Under the pieces are notes generated by a model, which was given only the letters and a program-made list of their open reading frames with translations, was not told the origin of the DNA and did not search any database. From Pelomonas sp. Root1444 (GTDB lineage Bacteria > Pseudomonadota > Gammaproteobacteria > Burkholderiales > Burkholderiaceae_C), in NCBI RefSeq assembly GCF_001426885.1, contig NZ_LMFP01000011.1:1-33014 (forward strand): DNA of 33,014 bases, given 5' to 3'. Shown here piece by piece: positions 1-7,632 of the stretch (within the stretch, counting starts at the first letter, position 1; each line of letters begins with the position of its first letter). A program made the translations under genes and the position numbers.

Positions 1-36
1 GGCTGGGAATCTGCACCGCTCCCCGCGCTGCAACCG

Positions 37-424
37 TCAAGGTGTGTTCGGCGGACGCCTACGCAGCTCGCGCATCCAGGCCGCACATGCGTCAGCTGCA
101 CCGGCTGGCCACGTCACCGCGGCGATGGTCGAGCCCGCGGCGCACCTTAATGCGGATGCTCTCAGCGCTCGGCGTAGACGGCGCTGATGGCGCCGGCATC
201 GGTAGCGCGACAAAGCCCATGCGCTGATCACTGGCAGGCACTGCGTTGACACGCGGCTGAGCTCTCTCATGGACCCAGCGCCGCAGCAGGCTGGCGTTAA
301 TGCGGTGAGCCATCGCCACAGCGGCCATCGAAACGCCCGGCCGCTGCGCGGCTTGCACTGCCTGAGCCTTGAATCCGGCACTGTGAACTCGCCGCCGCCG
401 GCGGCTTGGCGCTGCTTGGTCCAT
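37..424 (-). pseudogene. IS66-family accessory protein TnpA, frameshifted remnant
   Basis: This is the small first ORF of IS66-type insertion sequences, a helix-turn-helix accessory protein needed together with TnpB and TnpC. From the ATG at 424 the frame encodes an Arg-rich start, then the characteristic FKAQ...GVS...LLRRWV block (residues about 18-51) and the RIKVRRG strand. Just after that strand, around position 133-142, the frame breaks. The expected C-terminal TVTWP...CAAWMREL-like segment continues in the neighbouring frame (VTWPAG, then CAAWMREL) and ends at the stop at 37. One indel therefore separates the two halves and the gene is probably dead. The partner genes would lie left of the window and cannot be seen. 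Family recognition rests on motif memory only. Confidence 0.7.
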
Positions 425-735
425 AGTGCGTACGTATCCATCAAGTCGTTGGTGGATACGAGCATCCTAGGCATAGCTCAGCGAATCAACATGACTTCGC
501 TGACCGCTTGCGTCGAACCTTCTTGAGCGCCACTTCAAAGCGTCAGCGCCGAACCCGAAGTGGGCGGCTAGTGTGACTTCGGTTCTACCGTCCTAGTCAA
601 CTTAGATGAAGAGTGGCGTTAAGAGCAAAGACAGCTGTCAAGCCTCAACGCTAACCTGCATCGGCGCTACCTCGTGCGGAAGCGGCGGCGCGCGAGTAAG
701 CAATAAGCCGCGCAAGTCAGTGACAGGAGGACCCT
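425..735. other. Gap between IS remnant and the two-partner secretion operon
   Basis: I see no convincing gene here. The stretch must hold the promoter of the downstream operon, but no clear -35/-10 pair stands out. Its last bases carry a strong Shine-Dalgarno sequence, AGGAGG at 725-730. This lies five bases before the TTG at 736 and decides the tpsB start. Confidence 0.5.
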
Positions 736-2361
736 TTGAAGACATGGACCACGGCGGCCTTGGCCGCAGCGCTGTCTGGTGCCGCCCTGCACGTGCTGGC
801 CCAGACGGCCGACCGGGTGGAACAGGACACCCGCCGGCCGCCCGAGCCCGTACGGCGCGACAGCGTCCGCATCTCCCAGCCCACATTCGCCGAGAACGCT
901 CCAGCAGGCGCTGCCACGGTGACTTTCACGCTGGGCGATGTGCAGATCAGCGGCAACCGCACGTTGGGCACGGACGACCTGAAACCACTGTGGGCAGGGC
1001 GTGTGGGCCAGACAATGACGCTGGCCGAAGCGTTCGGCATCGCGGCGGCCATCAGTGCGCGATACCGCGAGGCGGGCTACATCCTGTCCCAGGCCATCGT
1101 GCCGGCGCAGGACATCAGCACCACCGGCCCGGCCACGCTGCGCATCCAGGTGCTCGAAGGCTACGTGGACCGCGTCTCCTTCAGCGGCTTCCAGTCTCCA
1201 GGGCTGGCCGAGCATCTGGCCCCGGTCACGGCCGAGCGACCGCTGCGGCTGGCCACGCTGGAGCGCGCACTGCTGCTCGTGAACGAACTGGCCGGAATCA
1301 ATGCCCAGGCCAACCTGAAGGCCGGCGCGGCGCCGGGATCGTCGGAGCTCGTCATCGTCGCCACGCAGGCGGCGCGCGCCTTCTCCGTGCTGCTGCACAA
1401 CCGCTCGACGCCTGCGCAGGGCCGTGTCCGGCTGGAGGCCAGTGCCGAACTGCGCGGCGTGACCGGCGACTTCGACCGCCATGCGCTGCGCTTGGTGAGC
1501 TCGGGCGACAAGCGGCTGAACCTGCTGGCCTACAACGGCGAGGCGCCGCTGGGCACCCAAGGGCTGAAGATGCTGTGGTCGGCATCGGTCTCGCGCTCCG
1601 AGCCCGACTCGCCGCTGCCCAACATCGACACGGAAAGCACCAACATCCAGGCGGGCCTGAGCTACCCGGTACTGCGCAGCCGCCGCAGCAATCTGGCAGT
1701 GCGTGGCGCCCTCAATGGCTACAACAACCAGACGGCCGAGGGCGACATCTCCCGCGACCGCATCCGCGCGCTGCGCATCGGGCTCACGGCCGACCATGCG
1801 GACGACCTGGACGGTATCTCACTGCTGGATCTCGAAGCCTCCGTCGGCATCGACGGCCTCGGCGCCTCGCCCGCGGACGACCCTCGCCTGAATGGCGCGC
1901 GGCCCGACTTCAAGCGGCTGACCCTTTACGCCGCGCGGCTGCAGTCCCTCGGCGGCGACTGGTCGATGCTGCTGGCGCTGACGGCCCAGCATGCCAATGA
2001 CCGTATGCCCGCAGCGGAGCAACTGGGCCTGGGCGGCGAGGTGTTCCTGCGCGGCTTCGACCCATCAGAGGCCATCGGCGAACGCGGCTACGCCGGCAAG
2101 GTGGAACTGCGCTTCAACGCCCGGCTCGGCAGCTTCAGCACCACCTGGTATGCGTTTGGAGACGCCGGCCGCGTGCGCCGGCTGCAGGTTGGCGCACCGG
2201 CCGTCAGTACCTCGCTGGCCAGCTTCGGCGGCGGCCTGCGCTTCAACGGCCCCAGCGGCATCAAGGGCTACCTGGAGGTCGCCAAGCCGCAGAAGAAGGA
2301 CGTTGCCAGCGAAGGCAACCGTGACGCACGCGTTTTCGTCGGCCTCGGCGCCGACTTCTGA
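736..2361 (+). CDS. TpsB outer-membrane transporter (ShlB/FhaC/HecB family)
   Basis: A 541-residue two-partner secretion transporter: a 16-stranded outer-membrane barrel with periplasmic POTRA domains that binds the TpsA secretion domain and threads it through the membrane without ATP. Residues 1-22 form a Sec signal peptide, probably cut after VLA. A Pro-rich linker follows, then a ShlB-type POTRA at about 65-150 (TLGDVQISGNRTL..., ending LRIQVLEGYVD). The rest is barrel, including the hallmark LRGF motif at residues 438-441 followed by GYAGKVELRF. The length matches FhaC/ShlB proteins (about 550). The start is TTG at 736, supported by AGGAGG at 725-730; no nearby ATG fits. The gene lies 24 bp upstream of tpsA on the same strand, the usual TPS arrangement. 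The terminal residue is Phe (GLGADF), as expected for BAM-assembled barrels. Confidence 0.93.
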   Translation: MKTWTTAALAAALSGAALHVLAQTADRVEQDTRRPPEPVRRDSVRISQPTFAENAPAGAATVTFTLGDVQISGNRTLGTDDLKPLWAGRVGQTMTLAEAFGIAAAISARYREAGYILSQAIVPAQDISTTGPATLRIQVLEGYVDRVSFSGFQSPGLAEHLAPVTAERPLRLATLERALLLVNELAGINAQANLKAGAAPGSSELVIVATQAARAFSVLLHNRSTPAQGRVRLEASAELRGVTGDFDRHALRLVSSGDKRLNLLAYNGEAPLGTQGLKMLWSASVSRSEPDSPLPNIDTESTNIQAGLSYPVLRSRRSNLAVRGALNGYNNQTAEGDISRDRIRALRIGLTADHADDLDGISLLDLEASVGIDGLGASPADDPRLNGARPDFKRLTLYAARLQSLGGDWSMLLALTAQHANDRMPAAEQLGLGGEVFLRGFDPSEAIGERGYAGKVELRFNARLGSFSTTWYAFGDAGRVRRLQVGAPAVSTSLASFGGGLRFNGPSGIKGYLEVAKPQKKDVASEGNRDARVFVGLGADF

Positions 2362-2385
2362 GCACATCACATCAAAGGCGACTCC

Positions 2386-5300
2386 ATGAAGCTGAATCGT
2401 CAGGCGGGCCGTTTCACCCACCACTGCATCGCGCGCGCCGTTGCCGTTGCGCTCATTCCTGCCGGCCTGCTGCTGGCCCCTCAGGCGCATGCCGCGCCGC
2501 AAGGCGGCCAGGTGAAGGCCGGGCAGGCGAGCATCGCGCACAGCGGTGCCCTCACCACCGTGCAACAGGGCAGCGCTCGCGCCGTGATCGACTGGCGATC
2601 GTTCAACGTCGGCGCCACCGAGACCGTGCGCTTCGACCAGCCCAACAGCAGCGCCTGGGTGCTGAACCGCGTGGTTGGTAACGATGCCTCATCCATCCTT
2701 GGTCGCATCACCGCCAACGGCCAGGTGATGCTGATCAACCCCAACGGCATCGTGTTCGGCCGCGGCGCGCAGGTGGACGTGGCCGGCCTCGTGGCCTCGA
2801 CCGCCAACCTGTCCAACGCCGACTTCATGGCCGGCAAGCTGCGCTTCACGGAACCCGGCAAGCCGGGCGCCAAGGTGGAGAACCTCGGCCGCATCACCGT
2901 GGCCGACGGCGGCTTGGCTGCTCTGGTGGGGCACCAGGTGGCTAACAGCGGCTTCATCAATGCACGGTTGGGTAAGGTCGTGCTCGCGGCAGGTGACCTC
3001 TTCACACTCGACCTCTACGGCGATCGTCTCGTGAACCTCGTCGTCGACCCACATGCCATGGCACAACTGGTGGACAGCTCCGGCGTGCCCCTGGCAGCGC
3101 GCGTGGACCAGCAAGGCAGCATCGTGGCCGAGGGTGGCGTGGTGCAGATCAGCGCGGCCACCGCTCATCGGCTGGTGGATAACGCCATCAACATCGGCGG
3201 CACCATCCGGGCCACGTCGTTCGAGTCGGCGGGCGGTGTCATCTCGCTGCGAGGCGACGGCGCAACGCGGCTGACGCTGACGGGGGCGCTCGACGCGTCG
3301 GGCCTGCAGGGAGGGCGTGTCGAGGTGACGGCGGGCACGGTGCAGTTGGCCGAGACCGGGCGCATTGATGCCAGCGGCCGTTCGGGTGGCGGCAACGTGG
3401 CCATGGGCGGTGGCTGGCAGGGCTCAGGCGAGCTGCCCCATGCGCGCAGCGTGACGGTTACCAGCGGCGCGGTCATCGATGCCGGCGCCACCGCGTCGGG
3501 CCACGGCGGCACCGTGGCGCTGTGGTCCGACGGGGACATGCGCTTCGACGGCCGCGTCAACGCACGCGGCGGCGCCCATGGGGGCGATGGTGGCCAGGTC
3601 GAGGTGTCGGGACGCGAGCGCTTGGCCTTCTCTGGCGACGTGAACGCCGGCGCCACCAACGGTCGCGCCGGCAATCTGCTACTGGACCCGACCAACCTCA
3701 TCGTCGCCGGCACGCGCGGCAACGAAAGCCTGCCCGCCGCGACGGCCAGCGGCGACTTCACCGTCAAGGCGGCTGCCGTCAACCGCCAGCTCGTGAACGG
3801 CACCTCGGTGACGCTGCAGGCCAGCAACGACATCACGGTGGCGGCTGATGCCGTCATCGATGGCCGGGTGGCCAATGGCGGCACCGCTGGCGGAGGGCTG
3901 AGGCTGCAGGCAGGGCGGGACATCGGCATTGACGGGCTCGTGATCCTGAACAACGGGGCTTTCACGGCCACTGCGGGACGCAGCGTCACGCAAAGCGAAG
4001 CCAGCGCCATCGCCACGGGCACCGGAGCAGTTGCCATCACGGCCGCCAACTCGCTGGCCCTGAGCAACGTGCTCACCACCGGCACCGTGAAGCTGCAAAG
4101 CGACGGCGGCACATTGCAGGTCAGCAAGGCGTTGGGCAGCACGGGGGCGCTGCTGACGTCCCTGGAGGCCAAGGCACAGGGCAACCTCACGCTGAACGGC
4201 GCGCTGGTGGCTGGCACGACCACGCTCACCAGCGGCGGCACGCTGGACACGACGGCGGCGACGCTGAGCAGCGGCGGCGCCGTGTCGATGACCGGCACCA
4301 CCGCCCTGCGCAGCGGCGCCATCGTGACGCCGGCTGCCATTGCCGCCAGCAGCAACGGCGCGGTGACGCTGGGGGCCGTTGCATCGGCTTCAGGCACCGT
4401 CAACAACAGCACGACGAAAGCTCAAGGCCTCACGGTTCGCGCTGGCGGGGATGTCACGCTGGGTGGCGCCGCCGTCAGCAGCCTGCGCGTGGAAGGCGCG
4501 GGCACGGGGCAGCGCGCTGGCGCCGTGAACTTCGGCGATGCCGGTGTGTTCAGCAGCGGCGATGTGATCGCCAACGCCGCCAGCATCACGCTGGCCAAGG
4601 GCGGCATCAGCAGCGGTGGTGTGCTGACGCTGGACGCCTCGGGAGCGCTCGCCAGTGGCGAGGGCAAGCTGGAATCAGCAGGTGCCGCCACATTGAAGGC
4701 CGGCAGCTCGACAACCTTGGGGTCGGGCGGGCTGGACGTGACGGGCGCGCAGTCAGGCGCTGCGCTTGACGCGGCTGGCGCACTTACTGTCAACGGTTCC
4801 ATCAAGAGCGAGGCCGCCGTGGCCCTCTCCTCGAGCGGCTCGGCCATCGCGCTGAATCAGAACGTCAAGGCAGGCAGCTTCACAGCCAGCGCAGCCAGCG
4901 GCTTCACGCAAGCCGCCACGAGCGCTGTGGCTGCCGGGGCGGGCGGCATCAGCATCACCAGCGCAGGCGGCGATCTCAGCGCCAGCAACCTCATCACTCT
5001 CGGCGCCGTGACGCTGAACGCTGACCAGGGCAGGCTCAGCGTCAGCGGGGCGCTTGCCGGCGGCAGCGCGACGCAACGCGTGGCGTCGCTGCTGGCCAAT
5101 GCCAAGGGTGACCTCAAGCTGAACGGCGCGCTGGTGGCGGGAACGACATCCGTGACCAGTGGCGCAACGCTGGACACCAGCACCGCAACCTTGGACAGCA
5201 ACGGCGCCGTGACGCTGACCGGCAGCACAGCCGTGCGTAGCGGCGCCATCGTGACTCCGGCCTCGGTGAACGTGAACAGCTCGGGCGCGGTCATCCTCGG

Positions 5301-7632
5301 CACCGTCGCCGCAGCAGCCGGCGCCGTGAGCAGCAGTACGGCGCACGCACAAAGCCTCACGGTGAAGACGCCGGGCAACGTGACGCTGGGCGGCGCCGCC
5401 GTGAGCGGCCTTCGCGTTGAAGGTGCCGATGGCGGAGATGCCGCAAACGTGGACTTCGGCAGCGCCAGCGTCTTCGCGGGCACAGACGGCGTCGCGGTGA
5501 AGGCAACGGGCGACATCACGCTGGGCGACAACGCGGGCATCTCGTCGTTGGGCGACTTCAGCCTCAGCAGCGCAGGCGCCATCTCCAGCAAGAGCCAGCA
5601 GTTGGCCGCCGCAGGTAAAGGCTCGCTCATGGCAGGCAAGACCTTGACCATTGGCGCAGGCGGTGCGTCCGCCAGTGGAGACTTGACGCTGAAATCGGTC
5701 GGCGATCTCCTTGCACTGGGGCCGATCAAGACCCGTGGTGGAACGATTGAGGCTCAGTCCACGGCAGGGAGCGTCACGCTGGACGAGGTGTTCACGTGGG
5801 AGCGCGGCGTGTCTGCAAGTGGAGCTCTTCAAGTACGAGCGACGCAGGACGTGACGCTCAGCAAGGACATCGGCGGGCCCGACACTGGCTACCTGCTGTT
5901 GGCTCAGGGCTACCAACCCGATCTGCGTCCACAGGTCGGCGCCGCAAGCATCACTGCAGGTCGGGACGTGGAGTTGAACGGCCTGAACCTCGATGGCAGC
6001 AGCACTGGCAAGGGGTTGGAGGTGACGGCGGGCCGCTTCCTGGTCAGCAATGCACCCATCGGTGTCAACAAGGGAGACATCATCCTGCTGAGCACAAGCA
6101 AGGGCGGCGCTACAGCCAGAGAAGGCATCTACCTGGGCAATTCGGTCTATTCGCGAGGCCTCGACCTGGGCAGCGGGGGCAAGACCGCGTACTCCATTAC
6201 GGTGGGCGGCACCGGCACTGAGGGCAATCGCGGCGGCCTTTATCTGTTCGACAACACCAACGATCTCGCATCCGTACCATCGCAAGGCGAAATTGCAAAG
6301 ATCGTGCTGGCGAACAACGTCGCCAACTACAAGCGTGCAAGCTCGCAGAATCCTCAGTTGTTGATTGAAGACCCCACCCTGGTGCCAGCGAGCAATCCGG
6401 ATGCCAAGGTCACGGTGGGTGCCGACCGCCTGGAAGGCATCTCGTTCGTCGGCACTGCTCCGGCCCCTCTGCGCATTGCGACGCTGGCCCAACAGCTGGA
6501 ATCCGGCAGCTTGCTCACCACATACCTTGGCGGCGCCAGCGCGCGCACGGCCGCCGGAAACCCCACCAGCGGGATCTCGTTGAAGGTACAGGTCTACACG
6601 GACGCAAACGACACCTCCACCGAAGCCCTTGAGGCCACAGGCCAGTACCTGCAGGACAACGGCTGCAAATTCGGGCAAACCTATTTGCAATGCGGTTTCG
6701 ACTACGTGCAAATCGATGGCTACGACAAGAACGATCCTAATCCCAGATCCGACCCACCAGGCGAACCGCAGTACAAGAGCTACGACCAGTACGACAGGCC
6801 GGAGCTGGGGTCCAACGCCGTGGTTGGCTACCTGCTGACCGGCAGAAACCAAGGCGTTGCGAAGGGGTTCGTCAATCTGCTCGACCAAGCAGGCTATGCC
6901 AGAAGCACGATCGCCACGTTCTCAAAACAGGACTACCCGTACCACGATCCCTCGGACAACGGCGCCGATCCTCAGACCGGCTGGGTGACGCCCAGCGGGG
7001 GCCAGATGCGCTATGAGATCTACAACCGCCTGGTACAGACCGACAACACCGTAGGAAGCCAGGTCAGCCGTGTGCTTCTGAGCTATTTCGTGCTCGCCAC
7101 CGGATCCGCAAGCGCCAGCTTCAATGCCAGCGGCGGCCTAAACGGCGGCGACCCATCGACCGTCACCGGAGGTGCCAGCGCCGGCAGCGGTGCCAACAGC
7201 AATGCAGGCTTCAGCTCGCTGGGCAATTTTGGTGGGCAGACCAATGGCAGCGTGAATGGTGGCGGCGGCAATTCAGCCAGCACGGGCACGGCCTTCGGCA
7301 CGGTCATTGGCGGCACCGCAGGGGGCACGACGGGCAATGCCTTCTCTCTGCCCGCGGCAGGCGGTCTGCCGCCCCCGCCCGCCGAAGACGGCGTCCGCCC
7401 CATCGACATCGCCATCACCACCCTGCCCACCACGCTGGAAGAACTTCTCGCCCTAGGCTCACGCCCAGCTGCGCTAGCCGACTTCGGCCGGAGCGCTGCT
7501 GCCGGCTCGGCAGCCAACGTCTTCAACAAGCGCTACCCCATCGCGCGGACGCTGGACGACTCCGTTTGCGGCGGTGGTGACCTGCAACCCGGGGCCTCAG
7601 GGACTGCATCGACGCGGGCATGCCCTCGCTGA
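2386..7632 (+). CDS. TpsA exoprotein, filamentous-haemagglutinin type
   Basis: A 1748-residue large secreted beta-helical protein, the cargo of the adjacent TpsB. A long signal peptide (residues 1-36, AHA cleavage site) precedes the TPS secretion domain at about 40-260, with the conserved NPNGI at 118-122. The body is Gly/Ala/Thr/Ser-rich beta-helix repeat and includes a ~306-residue tandem duplication (residues about 526-831 and 832-1105). Near 1427 and 1436 lies a cysteine pair in a less repetitive domain rich in Asp/Tyr. A Gly/Asn/Ser-rich linker follows (about 1572-1652), then a PPPP segment. The last 21 residues contain C1728 and C1746. A C-terminal cysteine pair is how HMW1-type adhesins stay tethered to their transporter. 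No CdiA-type VENN motif or toxin domain is seen, so an adhesin/matrix role is more likely than contact inhibition. The stop overlaps the next gene by 13 nt. Confidence 0.92.
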   Translation: MKLNRQAGRFTHHCIARAVAVALIPAGLLLAPQAHAAPQGGQVKAGQASIAHSGALTTVQQGSARAVIDWRSFNVGATETVRFDQPNSSAWVLNRVVGNDASSILGRITANGQVMLINPNGIVFGRGAQVDVAGLVASTANLSNADFMAGKLRFTEPGKPGAKVENLGRITVADGGLAALVGHQVANSGFINARLGKVVLAAGDLFTLDLYGDRLVNLVVDPHAMAQLVDSSGVPLAARVDQQGSIVAEGGVVQISAATAHRLVDNAINIGGTIRATSFESAGGVISLRGDGATRLTLTGALDASGLQGGRVEVTAGTVQLAETGRIDASGRSGGGNVAMGGGWQGSGELPHARSVTVTSGAVIDAGATASGHGGTVALWSDGDMRFDGRVNARGGAHGGDGGQVEVSGRERLAFSGDVNAGATNGRAGNLLLDPTNLIVAGTRGNESLPAATASGDFTVKAAAVNRQLVNGTSVTLQASNDITVAADAVIDGRVANGGTAGGGLRLQAGRDIGIDGLVILNNGAFTATAGRSVTQSEASAIATGTGAVAITAANSLALSNVLTTGTVKLQSDGGTLQVSKALGSTGALLTSLEAKAQGNLTLNGALVAGTTTLTSGGTLDTTAATLSSGGAVSMTGTTALRSGAIVTPAAIAASSNGAVTLGAVASASGTVNNSTTKAQGLTVRAGGDVTLGGAAVSSLRVEGAGTGQRAGAVNFGDAGVFSSGDVIANAASITLAKGGISSGGVLTLDASGALASGEGKLESAGAATLKAGSSTTLGSGGLDVTGAQSGAALDAAGALTVNGSIKSEAAVALSSSGSAIALNQNVKAGSFTASAASGFTQAATSAVAAGAGGISITSAGGDLSASNLITLGAVTLNADQGRLSVSGALAGGSATQRVASLLANAKGDLKLNGALVAGTTSVTSGATLDTSTATLDSNGAVTLTGSTAVRSGAIVTPASVNVNSSGAVILGTVAAAAGAVSSSTAHAQSLTVKTPGNVTLGGAAVSGLRVEGADGGDAANVDFGSASVFAGTDGVAVKATGDITLGDNAGISSLGDFSLSSAGAISSKSQQLAAAGKGSLMAGKTLTIGAGGASASGDLTLKSVGDLLALGPIKTRGGTIEAQSTAGSVTLDEVFTWERGVSASGALQVRATQDVTLSKDIGGPDTGYLLLAQGYQPDLRPQVGAASITAGRDVELNGLNLDGSSTGKGLEVTAGRFLVSNAPIGVNKGDIILLSTSKGGATAREGIYLGNSVYSRGLDLGSGGKTAYSITVGGTGTEGNRGGLYLFDNTNDLASVPSQGEIAKIVLANNVANYKRASSQNPQLLIEDPTLVPASNPDAKVTVGADRLEGISFVGTAPAPLRIATLAQQLESGSLLTTYLGGASARTAAGNPTSGISLKVQVYTDANDTSTEALEATGQYLQDNGCKFGQTYLQCGFDYVQIDGYDKNDPNPRSDPPGEPQYKSYDQYDRPELGSNAVVGYLLTGRNQGVAKGFVNLLDQAGYARSTIATFSKQDYPYHDPSDNGADPQTGWVTPSGGQMRYEIYNRLVQTDNTVGSQVSRVLLSYFVLATGSASASFNASGGLNGGDPSTVTGGASAGSGANSNAGFSSLGNFGGQTNGSVNGGGGNSASTGTAFGTVIGGTAGGTTGNAFSLPAAGGLPPPPAEDGVRPIDIAITTLPTTLEELLALGSRPAALADFGRSAAAGSAANVFNKRYPIARTLDDSVCGGGDLQPGASGTASTRACPR
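3961..5700 (+). repeat. Diverged tandem duplication inside tpsA
   Basis: Two consecutive units, about 3961-4878 and 4879-5700, encode aligned protein segments. Both contain FTA(T/S)A, then LNGALVAGTT (4192 and 5119), RSGAIVTPA (GAIVTP at 4315 and 5242), VTLGGAAVS and SLRVEG/GLRVEG. The offset between matching points in the middle is exactly 927 nt (309 codons). The copies differ at many codons, so this is an old in-frame duplication of beta-helix rungs. Confidence 0.85.

Noticed and set aside
606..2000. Plus-strand open frame of 464 codons overlapping tpsB
   Set aside because: The product is Arg/Gly/His-rich nonsense typical of a shifted high-GC frame, while tpsB has POTRA and barrel motifs and a strong ribosome site.
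3165..6888. Long open frames on the minus strand opposite tpsA (3165-4412, 4753-6888)
   Set aside because: They mirror the repetitive high-GC tpsA codons, show biased low-complexity products and match no family; tpsA itself has clear domains.
2386..7632. CdiA-type contact-dependent toxin
   Set aside because: No VENN-like motif, no toxin-like C-terminal domain and no small immunity gene follow; the next gene is a caspase-like protease with its own signal peptide.
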